Positions 29,549-51,649 of a DNA stretch of 64,000 nt are shown piece by piece; positions within the stretch are counted from its first letter, which is position 1; each line of letters starts with the position of its first letter. Below the pieces are notes generated by a model. It saw only the letters and a list, made by a program, of their open reading frames with translations, was not told the DNA's origin and searched no databases. Source of the stretch: Silurus meridionalis (taxonomy: Eukaryota > Chordata > Actinopteri > Siluriformes > Siluridae); contig NC_060900.1 of NCBI RefSeq assembly GCF_014805685.1, forward strand, positions 9,819,666-9,883,665, in the 5' to 3' direction. Both the position numbers and the translations under genes were made by a program.

Positions 29549-29575
29549 CATTAGATGCATTAGCTATAATTAAAT
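29456..29575. repeat. Perfect 120-bp palindrome with TA core
   Basis: The left arm ATTTAATTATAGCTAATGCA followed by TCTAATGCAGTTTA (29456-29489) is repeated exactly in reverse complement at 29542-29575. The 52 bases between are alternating TA, themselves self-complementary, so the whole unit is one uninterrupted palindrome. It could form a cruciform. It may be a MITE or a TA tract copied by inverted duplication; no TIR/TSD signature was identified. Confidence 0.95.
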
Positions 29576-29733
29576 ACCTATTAAGCTTATGCCCTGCTTC
29601 CCACAAAACCTCCCACAACTCTATTTAAATATTTAAAAATCTCACTTTAAATATAGCAAATAAAGAGAAATAGCGAGAGACCAACATATATTTTCATGGC
29701 TGACTCATCTTACTCATCCATCTCTCATAAGCA

Positions 29734-29835
<102 letters not shown>

Positions 29836-29927
29836 CAAGTCTTGTTGGTTCGTCCCACAGTTTCCTCCAACATCCTATGAATGTCTGTTACATATGCTAT
29901 TCCATTAATCTGTCCAGCTAATCTGTA

Positions 29928-29928
29928 C

Positions 29929-29970
<42 letters not shown>
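29928..29970. repeat. (AAT)n microsatellite
   Basis: About 14 AAT units. Confidence 0.9.
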
Positions 29971-31109
29971 TTTATTATCATCATATATTAGTGTGGTGAG
30001 AACAATGAAACATCTGAGTTTGTGCAGGCAGTCACACAATTCAGCTGCACCTGCCTCAAACAAAGCAAGTTGTAGAAAAGGACAAAAGAGAGCAGACTCT
30101 GCAGATGAGGAGGAAGGGTAGGATTTGTGAATAAACATGCATGCATGCTTGTCTATGTTTTATGTGCATGTGCACACAGGCGTGTTTGTCTGCATGGAAG
30201 CTGTGGTAGTTCTTCTTATTGTTGCCCTGAAGGTAATAACTGTAGCAGTATTTACTGTCCGAAAACTAACATAACATAGTTTAACATATGGTAAACTTCT
30301 CACGCAATGTTCAACCACTATGCAGAGCTATATTGATTTCTTGCTCTAATGGGCGTTAGTCAACATTGCTTTAGGTGAGCCATATTAGAGATCCGTATTA
30401 GAGATGTGATCACATGACTCAATGGATGCAATCTCTGATCAAATATGTCATGGACATGCCAAGAGCTCTACAGGGGCAGGTGCTCTGATAAACAAAGAGA
30501 CATCCTGTCATACAGTTTGTAGAATAATGCTCACATTATGTTTTTTATGAGTGGTGACAAGTTGCCAGACACATTAATGATTTCCATTTTAACCACACAC
30601 AATGAGGGACTGGAAAACTAGGTCAATAATTGAAACCTAAATTACTGGATAGTTATGATATGTTTATATTACAATATCTTTTTTTTTACTTGTCTCAGAA
30701 GAAGAAAGAGTGATTGCCCCATACCATTATTTTTAAACCAAATTAAATACCTTAAATTCCCAAATGTTGCACTGCCAAGGGTTTATCACGCTATGCTTAG
30801 AAAAACAAAAAGCTTGGTTTTGTTATATCTATGTGCTGAATACATATCTGTATATATACTGTTTTTTTTGTAAAGATTTAAGTATAACCTCTTTGAATTC
30901 TATCGTTTACATATCAGGGCATCATCTGGACCTTAGCAAGTCTTAAAATGTGGTAAATACAACAAATGAACAGCAACACGTCATATAACACAGTCATTAT
31001 TTCTTTTATAAAAGCTAAAATGGAAAAGCCATGTTTGGAAAAACTAAGTAGACCTTTACTACTTTTATGAGATGTAAGAAACTTAGTAGCAGTCAGCTAA
31101 TTAAATGCC

Positions 31110-31645
31110 TTTGATTTATTGATCATCAGCACCATTATAAAAGCCCATCTTTTAGCAATTTGCTGGTCTGGAGAATGCAGGTGTATGTTAACATTATGCC
31201 AAGGAGGACATACATCAGCTATGATCTTATAAAAGCAACTGTTGCTGTGCATCAATCTGGAAAGGGCTATAAGGCCATTTCCAATTTAAAGCTCATCATT
31301 CTGCAATGAGGAACATTATTCACAAGTGGAAAACATTCAAAACAATTGTCAATCTTCCTATTTGTGGACATTCCAGCAAATTCATCCCACATTCACGCCG
31401 TAAAATTGCAGTTACAGAGTTACCTTTTAAACTCTACAAGCTTCAATTAGCATGTTAATGGTGACAGTTCATGACAGTAAAATGTAAGAAAAACTGAAAA
31501 GATATATATAGCAACTGTTTCGCCATATAATGACTACCTTTAAGCCGACATAATTATGAACATAGTTCATGCAAATGGTCTTAAATATGGTGGCTAAAAG
31601 AAAAAGGTATAGCTGAAACAGGTAAATTACTACAGTTGCTAAATA
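31110..31645 (+). mobile_element. Old Tc1-like transposon fragment, transposase N-terminal part
   Basis: MPRRTYISYDLIKATVAVHQ (from about 31198) and QSGKGYKAIS correspond to the helix-turn-helix start of a Tc1-type transposase (usual form of the block: HQSGKGYKAISK). Stops follow quickly; TTCACAAGTGGAAAACATTC and TGTGGACATTCCAGCAAATT continue the homology out of frame. No catalytic half is present. Confidence 0.7.
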
Positions 31646-31904
31646 TTATCTACATATTCTACACATGTATCTTGCACTATATTCTGTTTTGCCCAGACAA
31701 ATTAATTGAAGTTTTAACGGAAAACCTCATGGCAGCCATTCGTTATGTCATTCAAAACTAAGGGTCCATTGCAAGCAAGAACTATTCAAAATAAGAGATA
31801 TTATGTGTGCATTCCCATATACATAAGGTAAGTCATGAATACATGAATAATCTAAATAGTCATAATGTTTACTCTCTCCTCTCTATTGATTTCTATTACC
31901 TCTC

Positions 31905-33690
31905 TCTCTTTCTCATGGAGATTCTGCAGGTGGGATCCCTGAATGTAAATGGGATAAGGGACAGAAAAAAAAGAGAAATATTTTAAGAAAGTAAAGGCTT
32001 AAAGAAATTGAGCATAATTTTCCTGCAGGAAACACATAGTGATTAGGGCAATGTGGTTGATTGGGGCTTGTGGTGAAAAGGTGAAAAAAATCTTGAGCCA
32101 CGGATTTAGTGCTGGAGTTGCTATCCTGTTTTTATTTAAAATTCAAGCAAAAATCCTATCACAGAATGAGGTAGAACCGGGTAGACTACTTATAGTGAGA
32201 GTTAAGATCAACCACTTAAATTTTTTGTTTGTAAATCTCTACGCTCCTGACACAGAGTCAGAGAGGGTGAAGCTTTTTTCTAAGTTAGAGAACGCCCTAA
32301 GAAAACACCAGTATGGGGATTTTGTCATTCTAGGGGAAGATTGGAGCTGCACAACAGATTTTACATTAGACCGGAATGGAGAGGAACGACATGCCAAATC
32401 AGCAAGAGTGATAAATAACTTCTCTAAGTCCCTTAACTTCTCAAACATATGGAGAGAAAATAACCCACTAACAAGTCAGTACCACATACCATGAGGAACA
32501 GGGTCATACATTTGGACATTTTGCCTACATCGCCTTTAGACCATAAACTGATCACAGCAGAGTTCACTCTAATAACAAGAACACACAGAAGTTACTTCTA
32601 GCCTTTAAAAAAAACCTCTTTTACAGGAAAAAAACATTTTGTGAATACTTCAATCATTTTCAGAAAGAATGGAAAAAAGAGAAGAACAGATTTGAATTTA
32701 TGAGTCAGTGGTGGGTGATTGGAAAAGTGCATGTAAAAGAATTCTGTGTACAATACACTTTAGAACATGACATTATTGCAATTGAAATGGACATGACAGC
32801 AACTAAGACCAATGACCTACAAGAAATGTTGACCAACAAGAAACATCAACGTAACACACTCCTAAATTAAAAAGTCAAAGGAGCCCTTATAAGGAGTAAC
32901 TTCTTTTCATTGAAAGATATCGATGGCCCTACATCATACTATTTCAATTTAGAGCAAAAAGCGGACAAGAAAAGCAAATGTACACACTAAAGAAGGAAAA
33001 TGGACAGTATACCTCAGACCCAGCGGAAATTAGACAAATCGCAGTGGATTTTTATATCAACTGCTGCTGAAAACACAGACTCTCAGAGCAGATATGAACT
33101 GCTAAAGAACCTTTCATGTCTGTCTAACGAGCGGAAACACGTTCTAGTAACTGAACCCACCCTTGAGGAAGTAACTGCTGCAGTAATGGGGCTCTCCTAC
33201 TTCCTACTGAGCTTTATATCTTTGACCTGGAAGAATGCTGTCGAACAGAAACCATTCCCAAGTCTTGCCAAAGAGCAGATTTAACACTGCTCCTGAAAAA
33301 GAAGGACTTGACTTTACAATAGAATTGGAGACCTGTAGCAATCCTGTGTACAGATGAAAAAATCATATCCAAATATCTTGCATAAAGACTGAACAGTGTG
33401 TTGAAGGAATTCATACACAAAGATCAATCGTACTGTATAAAAGATCAATCACAGAAAACTTTAATTTAGTAAGGGACCTTGTTGACTTTGCTACCTGTAA
33501 CTACTTTAATATGGTTCTTTTATCTTTAGATCAAAAAAAGGATTTGATTAAATGGATTACAACTTTCTTTTTAAAACATAACAGGCGTTTGGCTTTCGCA
33601 ACATTTTCATTTCCATGATAAAAATTAACCTGTATGGTGGAAAACGCAAGTAGTCTGAGTGTACCTATAAAAGTGCAAAAAGGTATCAGG
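31905..33690 (+). pseudogene. Truncated L1/Tx1-type LINE ORF2 (endonuclease plus start of RT)
   Basis: Begins with the apurinic-endonuclease start VGSLNVNGIRD (near 31930), then FLQETHSD (near 32020), FSAGVAILF, VNLYAPDTE, and EDWSCTTDFTLDRNGEE, where the usual GDWNC motif has changed. Later pieces FFNLEQKAD (about 32940), CTDEKIISKYLA (about 33350) and KVQKGIRQGCP (about 33675) are the RT region. Many stops and frameshifts make it dead. It stops at the RT fingers/palm and lacks the rest of RT. Clade assignment to L1/Tx1 is from recognisable motifs, not a search. Confidence 0.8.
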
Positions 33691-33764
33691 CAGGGGTGTC
33701 CAATCTTGGGCCAACATTACAGCATAGTAATTAAACCACTATTAAGCCAATTTAGAAGCATGCT

Positions 33765-34795
33765 GATTTGTTATTAACTTTTGAATTTAAAAATAAAAAA
33801 AATTGTCATAATTCCACAGTCTGAAGCTATTTCAGACCATTACCTCATCTCTTTTAAAATCTGCCTCAGTCATTGCATTAGTACCTCACCACGTTACCGT
33901 GTTAAGCGTACATTCACGTCAGCTACAGCAACGAGTTTTATCAATAATCTTCCGGAACTGTCGATATTAATTAGATCTCCTTCTGACCCCGCAGAGCTCG
34001 ACTGGGCCATTGAATACCTAGAATCAACGTTCCGTTACACTCTACGTTCCGTTACACTAGATGATGTAGCTCCCCTTACAACCAAAATGATCAGGGAGAA
34101 AAAATTAGCACAGTGGTATAATGATCATACGCTTACCTTAAAACAGACCACTCGAAAATTAGAACATAAATGGCTTCAGACTAATTTGACAGTATTTCAA
34201 ATTGCATCGAAGGACAGCCTCCTAAATTATAAATCTCTTTGGGCTGCTAGATCAGCATATTTCTCCACCCTCGTAGAAAATAACAAGCATCATCCCAGAT
34301 ATTTATTCAGCACTTTAGCAAAATTAACAGGAAAAAAAGCACTGAACTAACATGCACACCATCAATAGGTAGTAATGATTTCATTAACTTTTTTAAAAAT
34401 AAAGTTGAACACATCAGGCAAAAAATCCTTACGATTAATATAAATCCAAACTATTTTATGAATAACCCTGTAGAAAGCAGTATAATGGTAACAGACAATC
34501 AATTACAAAGTTTTACTCCTATTCATGAGAATGACTTCATTTCATTTACTTCCTCATCAAAATCATCAAACTGCATTCTCGATCCCTTGCCTACAAGTTT
34601 TCTCAAACAGTTAATTCCAGAGGTAATTGAACTTGTTTTAAAAATAGTAAACTCTTCCATTAGCACTGGTTATGTACCTAAATCCTTCAAACTGGCAGTT
34701 ATCCATCCCCTAATTAAAAAACCTGACCTTGACCCATGTCAGCTGTCCAACTACAGGCCAATATCAAACTTCCCTTTTATCTCCGCGATTTAAAA
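33765..34795 (+). pseudogene. L2-type LINE fragment (end of endonuclease, linker, start of RT)
   Basis: Reads SEAISDHYLISF (SDH motif of the endonuclease end), then the linker around ARSAYFSTLVENNKHHPRYL, and the RT start LDPLPTSFLKQLIPEVIELV, PKSFKLAVIHPLIKKPDLDP and LSNYRPISN. The layout fits teleost L2-like elements. Frames break at about 34350. The fragment ends abruptly at about 34790 and joins unrelated sequence. Both ends are truncated. Confidence 0.75.
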
Positions 34796-34854
34796 AAAGG
34801 GGGTTGTGTAGGAAGTTGGGGGAGTTTCTCACACCAACACTTTTAGTTTATGGC

Positions 34855-35712
34855 CATGGGCGTAAATCCCGGGGGGGACGGAGCATGTCCCCCCCCCCAT
34901 CCGAGGATTGACCCCCCAAAAAAATATTTAAAAAATATCGCACTCTCTATGGTGAAAAATATATGTATGTATACTTAAATAATTGTGTAAGTAGAAAAAA
35001 AACCCGCAAAAAATGCATTTTGAAACAGTTAAGTTCCCCCCTCCTCTTCCTCACAGTGGTTTGACCCACTGCCTGCTTTCCTAGTTCATCTCACCTACTC
35101 AACATACACGACTCAGGTGTGTGTCTGCAGCTCAATTAATGTTCAACTCCATTGACTAGGGTATTTTATTCACTGTAAATAAAGCGATTCTCATTAATGT
35201 TGTTGATGCAGACTTATTCATAAATTAGTAAAAATGCTGATTAGTGATGTCATTTTCCATGAATCTGCTCTATTAGCGATTAAAATATGACTTATCTAGT
35301 GAACGTTAGCTTGTTTACAATAGCTTGTAGCATAGTGCACTGACACTAACACACCAAAGCCGTTTCCCATGCAGTGTTTTATTTGGGACGACTTGGTATA
35401 ATGTTAACTTAACATTAACACACAATTAGCATATTGCATTTACTAAATGAGCACTGTGCTACATCCGAACTGACCCCAGTGTAGCTTTTTGTTTAATCAA
35501 TTTCTATTCTGTTCTTAAGTGTCTTAATTAATTTTAAATAAAAATGTAAACCTTTTTTAATTCCTTGTTTTGCTTTGTCATTAAACCTGAGAAAAAGACT
35601 GTGTCTTTATAAGTACAATTTGACTATTATTTGTGTCCCCCTTCAAAAATTGCTCATGAAAATTTTTATATTTATTGTCCCCCCCTACTGTTAAATGAAA
35701 TTTACGCCCATG
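34855..35712. mobile_element. 858-bp hAT-type non-autonomous element with perfect 8-bp TSD
   Basis: The ends are CATGGGCGTAAAT and its exact complement ATTTACGCCCATG. TTTATGGC stands on both sides (34847-34854 and 35713-35720), a perfect 8-bp duplication as made by hAT transposases. The interior has C-runs near both ends (CCCCCCCCCC near 34890, CCCCCC near 35680) and no coding capacity. It interrupts the start of the Tx1-type element to its right. Confidence 0.88.
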
Positions 35713-35720
35713 TTTATGGC

Positions 35721-37800
35721 CCCAAATATACAAAGAGTAGGAACAATACTGAGGTGCAACTGAACTGATAACTGGTGAGCAGGTTGGCTTTGAAAATATT
35801 GTATTGGCTTCGAGGATGAACAAAACGGTGGGGATTTTTCTGAATGAGCGGATTTTGGTGGGTCAGGTGATCATGAGTGGAGAGTGGGTGAATTTGGCTA
35901 ATCGTCCCAACACTCGTGTCTCAGTCAGTGAGGGTGATGGTGCTGAATGTTCCCCCATTTATTTCCAATGCTGACATCAAAAAGGAACTTAACAGGTTTG
36001 GAAAATCGCGATGGTTATCCTTGGGTGCAAAAATGAGGCAATCCAACACATCATGTCCTTTAGACACTAGGTTTACATGTTCCCAGATTCCCCGACCCTC
36101 GATAACTACTTCTGTGTCTATCATGAAGACGATTCCTACATGATCTACGCCAGTACCAGCATCTTAAAATGTTTTGATTGTGGAGATATAAAGCACAAAA
36201 AATGCCTGTCCACATAAAACTAATCAAACTGCAAATGAATCTGTAAATGAAGTCATTAATGAAATAGGAAATGGAGCAGCTGTAAAAGTGAAAATCCCAG
36301 AGCCAAGCCCAATCAGACACAAATACAGGATAAAACAGATACACACTGCGTTGAAACTGTAGTATGAAACTGTGACAGTGGGAATGATAATGTGGATGTG
36401 TCTGTGGACTGTGGTGTTGATGTTCAGTGTGAAAGATGAGGTCTGCAAGTGATGGTGTGGAAGTGGCACACTCCTCTCTACCCCGGGGAGAAACTGGCTG
36501 ATTTCAATTATGGAACTGATAAGATGTGTGATGATGGCAGTCTCTCTGAGATGTTGAATATCACCTCAATACAAGGAGATGAACAGTTATATACTGTAAA
36601 GGAAATTAATGACTTTCTAGATGAAAATGTTGAGGTCCGGAAACCTGATGTTAATAGATTTCTAAAATCAGTAATCAAAATCCAGAAATCAGTAGATTTT
36701 AATGAACTGAGCAGAAGATTTGAAGCAAAATGTTTAGATAAAAAAAAAATTGGTGACAAAACTAAGAAGAGGAATTTCTAAAATAGTGAAGGCACACAGG
36801 GTGAATCTTTTATCCTGCTCATATTTGTTCTGTCTTATAAACGTGCATCTTCCCCTTCTTTCCTTCCTTATGGACAGCCTCAAGATAGGGACAATAAACA
36901 TAAATAAATGTAAAGGGCAGCATAACATGCACATATCCTAAATAAACACATCAACATTATTTTCCTACAAGAAACTCACAGCAGTCAGTGATGGAGAGCA
37001 TCCTCTCAGCACTACCCTCTGCCTTTAGATGGAGCTTAGAGGAACATGGAGATGCTGAACAAGATGCACGCAACCACAGCAACTTTCCTGAGATGCAGGT
37101 TTCAGCTGCGGTAGAGGCGCAGCCAGAGGAAGACTCTCTTCTGAGCTTCAGGACCCAGCAACTGTAGTACTTTTAGAATCCCTTAAAGAAGTCACTGTAC
37201 ATCAGCAGCATAAAGGTGTCACACTACAGCAAATAATCAAAGTGGTCAGAAGTGTTTGGGCCAGGCTCATCTCCTTAAGGCTGCTGGATATACCTGTACA
37301 AACCTCCGATAGAGAAACACACTGCGGAGCTTCAATTGAGGATTGTTCACTGGGCGGTTGCTACAACCAGACATGTGGCAAACATCAACCCCACCATAGG
37401 GAGAGAATGTCTCTTCTGTAACATGGACGAGTCAGTACCACCTGGAGGAGGACTATTCCAGGTGTTAGACTGATGGGACAGCGACCTGGGCAGAAGCTTT
37501 AATGAAGAACCTTTTATCTTTGGGCCCAAATACATAAACAAAGATAAAAATATTATTTGCCTCATCAACATCCTGATAGGAGGAAAAAACAAAGCTGGCA
37601 ATCTGGTGACAGGAAAAGGTAAAGGAAACTCAGAGTTGATGGTACAGTAGATCCTGAGGTATTAATTAAAGCATTGACATCTGCCAGACTCAGGAAAAAA
37701 TTCACCTATTTTAAACTAACAAACAATCTGGATTGCTTAGTTAATGCTTAGGCACTGAATAATGTTCTGTGCACACTGGACCAGGATCACCAACTGCTTT
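35721..37800 (+). pseudogene. Internally deleted L1/Tx1-type LINE (ORF1, ORF2 start, ORF2 end)
   Basis: ORF1 pieces: KTVGIFLNERILVGQVIMSG (about 35823), YHEDDSYMIYAST, a degenerate zinc knuckle CFDCGDIKHKKC (about 36170), and the C-terminal YTVKEINDFLDE (about 36590). ORF2 starts with SLKIGTININKC (about 36875) and breaks off after the LQETHS region at about 36985. What follows, from about 37320, looks like the ORF2 C terminus (LRIVHWAVATTRHVANI, IGRECLFCN). Endonuclease core and RT are missing, so about 4 kb was lost internally. Part of the sequence left of the MITE (about 34795-34846) probably belongs to the same element. Confidence 0.65.
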
Positions 37801-38384
37801 TAAATGTGAGATATTTTAATGTGTGTATTCTTTATCCAGGTATTAGTTTTTAATGTGTGCATATGTAGTTTGTACTTTTTTTAATTCACACACTGGTATT
37901 TATTCACTGTTTTTACCTCTCCTTTTTACCTATTTATCTATTTTAAATACTTATGTAATTGTTGATCCATCTATTTAAAGTATTTATTTACCTACAGTGG
38001 GGGAAATAATTATTTGATCCCCTGCTTATTTTGTGAGTTTACTCCCTTACAAAGAAATTAACATTCTAAAAATTTATGGCAGGTTTATTTTACAGAGAGA
38101 GACAGAATATATATTAAAAAATCCATTAAAATCATTAAAGAAAGGTTATAAATTAATTTGTATATTATTGAAATAAGTATTTGATCCCACATTACTCCCT
38201 TTAGGAAATAACTCCTAATATCAACTTGTCATGTGAATAGAGACACCCATCACAGAATCACCCTCTTTCATTCAAACCTCTCCACCACCATGGGAAAGAC
38301 CAAAGAGCTGTCAAAGGAAGTCAGGGACAAGATTGTAGACCTGCACAAGGCTGGAATGGGCTACAAAACCTTCAGATTGTTGCC

Positions 38385-39180
38385 TTGGCCGTATGTTTTT
38401 GGTTATTGTCATGTTAAAAGACTCATCCACAACCCATCTTCAGTGTACTGCTGAGGGCAGGAGGTTCTCATCCAAGATTCTACAGTGCATGACCCTGTTC
38501 ATGTGGTGAAGAAGTCTTCCTGTACCCTTAGCAAAAAAACAGCCCTGAAGAATAATGTTTCCTCCTCTATGTTTGACAGTGGGGATGGTGTTCTTGGGGT
38601 CTTTCTGCATTTCTCTGCCTCCAAACATGGCTAGTTGAGTTTATGCCATAGACCTCAATTTTGGTCTCATATGACCACATCACATTTTCCCAATACTTCT
38701 CTGAAGCATTCAGGTGTTCATTAGCAAACTTCAGACAAATCTGCAGTCGCCATGGCTTGCTCATCAGGGATAAATGCACACCATTCACCTTGACTGTTGA
38801 TTTCTGTTGTGAAAAGCGCTATAGAAATAAACTTGACTTGACTTGTTGACTGTTCATGTGCATTCTTGAGCAGAAGGACCTTGGTGTGTTTTCTTGTTGA
38901 TTGTGGTCTCAGCTCCCTTGAGATCATTAACAAGCTCCTCCCGTGTAATTCTGCACTGAACCCGTACCTTTCTCAGAATCATCCTTATCCCATAAGGTGA
39001 GATTTTGCATGGAGCTCCAGAGCAAGCGTGATGGACTTATTTTGTATTTCTTCAATTTTTAAATTATCGTGCCAACAGTGGTCTCTTTTTTACCAAGCTT
39101 CTTTCTGATGGTCTTGTAGCCCATTCCAGCCTTGTGCAGGTCTACAATCATGTCCCTGATGTCCTTTGACAGCTCTTTGG
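38385..39180 (-). pseudogene. Tc1-like transposase pseudogene inside the chimeric element
   Basis: Minus-strand blocks: [20 protein letters not shown] (39180-39121), [15 protein letters not shown] (DETK has become YETK, so the first catalytic Asp is lost) and KNTIPTVKH. The C-terminal DDE part is absent because the element switches strand near 38372. An inserted repeat interrupts it at 38749-38846. Non-functional. Confidence 0.8.
38749..38846 (+). repeat. Retroposon-tail insertion nested in Tc1-like element
   Basis: CGCCATGGCTTGCTCATCAG then GGATAAATGCACACCATTCA and GTGAAAAGCGCTATAGAAAT with AACTTGACTTGACTTG match the repeat tail at 55170-55300, minus an internal stretch. It interrupts the transposase pseudogene. 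Confidence 0.7.
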
Positions 39181-39187
39181 TCTTGCA

Positions 39188-39319
39188 CAGGGGCGCCGTT
39201 AGGGGGGTGCAGAGTATGCCAGGCATATGGGCCCAAGAGAACGCTAGGGGGCCCCACAATCATCAATTAAAATTTTTCCAATTAGTTTTTTTTTTTAAGC
39301 GTACATACACACATATATG

Positions 39320-39394
<75 letters not shown>

Positions 39395-39446
39395 GCCCAA
39401 AATTCTGTCTTGCATACCCCCCTTAAAACTGTTAATTGCGCCCCTG
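39188..39446. mobile_element. hAT-type MITE nested in the Tc1-like element
   Basis: Starts CAGGGGCGCCGTTAGG and ends GTTAATTGCGCCCCTG, giving terminal inverted repeats of about 9 bp (CAGGGGCGC). GTCTTGCA (39180-39187) and GTCTTGCC (39447-39454) are an 8-bp target duplication with one mismatch. Removing the element restores the Tc1 reading around the MGKTK start. The interior includes GGGGGCCC and a long TA tract at about 39321-39391. Confidence 0.85.
39321..39391. repeat. (TA)n microsatellite inside the MITE
   Basis: About 35 TA units within the nested hAT-type MITE. Confidence 0.95.
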
Positions 39447-39834
39447 GTCTTGCCCATGGTGGTGGAGAGGTTTAAATGAAAGATTTCTGTGACTGGTGTC
39501 TTTTATACACATAATGAGTTGTTATAAGGAGTTATTTCTTAAAGGGATTTAAATAAAAAAAAATATTAATTTAGTATTTTATGCTTTAAGTCCATCAGTT
39601 TGTGATGGTTAATTTACTAAATGTTTACGGGAACCTTAATTAGATACAAAGTAAGCCTTGATAAATATAGACTACTTTTAACGTAGCCACAAATTATTTT
39701 TATGTCATCCTAAAGTATTATAATGCCATATTTCACTCCTGTTGCCAAACTAGCAAAATGCAGCATTCTATGTGGAACTTTGAACAAGGGCGCAAAACGC
39801 TCCGGATCCATTTGGAGGTGACACCCGGTTCAAA

Positions 39835-49941
<10,107 letters not shown>

Positions 49942-50400
49942 ACACTGTTGCGTGCATTTTCATATCTCTCAGTTTTACATGTTGTCCTAATGGAGGAGAT
50001 CGAAGTGGTGTTGCTATCTCTGTTTTCAGAAGTTGCCCCATAATAATGGATTTATTACTCTATGAATTGCAGATACAATGGCAGTGATTGTTTTATGCTG
50101 GACAAAGTCTGGTCAGACAAATCACCATTATTTCCATTTTTGTCTGCATACTGAGACAGTGTAGTTTTCTAACAATATAATTCATTCATTGTGTAAATTC
50201 TGCTACTTTTTGCAGCACTCCTGTACAGCAGTTTTTATGGATATTGACAGATTTATTTTAAACAATTAAAAACACACTGAAAATAGCTAAAAATGTTGTT
50301 TTGTAAATTATATTAAAAAAAAAATAATGTGCTGTACAATTTATGAAAATTTCCCATTTTTTGGCTGCAAAGTGAGAGTGTATTCCAATAAAGCAGGTTT
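49942..50400 (+). other. Probable 3' UTR of actr5
   Basis: Non-coding, AT-rich. ATTAAA at 50265-50270 and AATAAA at 50387-50392 are candidate polyadenylation signals; which is used cannot be told from sequence. Confidence 0.45.
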
Positions 50401-50896
50401 ACCATTTTGTAGAAACCTTCCTTCAGATTCTGTGGCTGCATCAGTTATTTATTCTAACCCTTCTGACTTACTCACTGATTTATTAAGGCACTTGGCGACA
50501 TGTCGTCTAAGCAAAGTTACAACATACAGTCATTGTAGTTCAGCTGTCCAATGAATTGCAAATGTATCATCTGTATTATTTTTTGTTACTGAGCATTCTT
50601 ACTGTGATTTGTCTCACTTATATGATGTCTAAACATTGTAAAGAAGTATTTACTTTTTGAAATAGGCTTGCTGTTTTTATTAACGGAGGAGGAGATGTGG
50701 CAATAAGTGTAGCAAGTCCTATTTTCTTCTGGAGCTAAAATCTTGTAAGGTAAAAGTGACTTTTAAACAGTTTCTTAATCCCATATAATAGATATTGCAT
50801 AAGCAGATTTGTGTGCTTGTTTGTCTATATTGCTATAATGGGTATAGTTAATGTTTTGGATTCAGAATAGATCTGTATGAACGAGTTAAGTAAGTG

Positions 50897-50962
<66 letters not shown>

Positions 50963-51640
50963 GTTTTGTTTTGTTTTATCCGAGCATTATTACTATATTT
51001 TATGCAAAGTAAGAGTAAGGAGGTCTGGTATGTATAGATTTAAAAAATGTAACTCAGAATTTGTCAGTGGTGCAGGACACAAAATTTCTCCTACATCAAC
51101 CTTGGTAAATTAAGTCTTTGCACATCTTGCTTTCTGCTCAGTGACACTATTATGCTGAAAGTTAATACTACAGTATCATTCAACAAGGAAATGTTAATGA
51201 TACACCATTCTGTACAAATGTGTTCTACCGTATCTATACAATTGTATTTGTGGCAGCTGCTTAGTGAAGGCTCACATTTGGGTGTGATGGTCAGGTGTTC
51301 ACATAACTTTGTTTGTGGCATTATAGTGTGTCTGAGCTGGTGTATAATAGAGGTGTAGAAATATATCACAAAATCCATTCCTGCTATCCCGATACAGTGC
51401 TGAGTGTGGATTTACTTCATATTTCTATTGCATTTGGACTACTTTTATAATAAAAATCAAATAAACTGTGGAAAATCATAAAATGTAGACAAATGAAAAC
51501 CATAAAAAAAGTCTTGCAAATGTATAAAGATTAGCTACTAGAATTATATGCAGCTGTATGTGCACTTAAAAAAAAAAAAGTATGAATATAATAATAAAAT
51601 AATAATTTTACATTTTAATAATTTTACATAATAAATATTA
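50401..51640. other. Intergenic DNA, nothing recognised apart from a TA tract
   Basis: AT-rich DNA with (TA)n at 50899-50959. Short open stretches have no family resemblance or splice context. Confidence 0.5.
50899..50959. repeat. (TA)n microsatellite
   Basis: About 30 TA units. Confidence 0.95.
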
Positions 51641-51649
51641 CATTTGTAG

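Larger units (their letters stand above)
37995..39545. mobile_element. Chimeric inverted-duplication Tc1-like element
   Basis: The left end starts after TA with CAGTGGGGGAAATAATTATT and TTGATCCCCTGC. A plus-strand transposase start follows ([20 protein letters not shown] from 38290) for about 27 codons. At about 38372 the sequence switches to the opposite strand and reads the C-terminal-to-N-terminal transposase in reverse, ending with a second copy of the same start ([16 protein letters not shown] near 39180-39120, minus strand) and of the subterminal sequence. Thus both ends carry the same 5' transposase end in inverted orientation. The right outer terminal repeat is missing. It is further split by insertions at 38749-38846 and 39188-39446. 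Confidence 0.8.

Noticed and set aside
29403..29575. CRISPR-like or phage-type repeat array
   Set aside because: The repeats are simple ATCC and TA units plus a palindrome, with no repeat-spacer alternation. The genome is a vertebrate's.
36449..36781. Stand-alone small gene of 110 codons
   Set aside because: The sequence matches the C-terminal part of a Tx1-type ORF1 (YTVKEINDFLDE region) in a recognisable LINE context, so it is a retrotransposon remnant.
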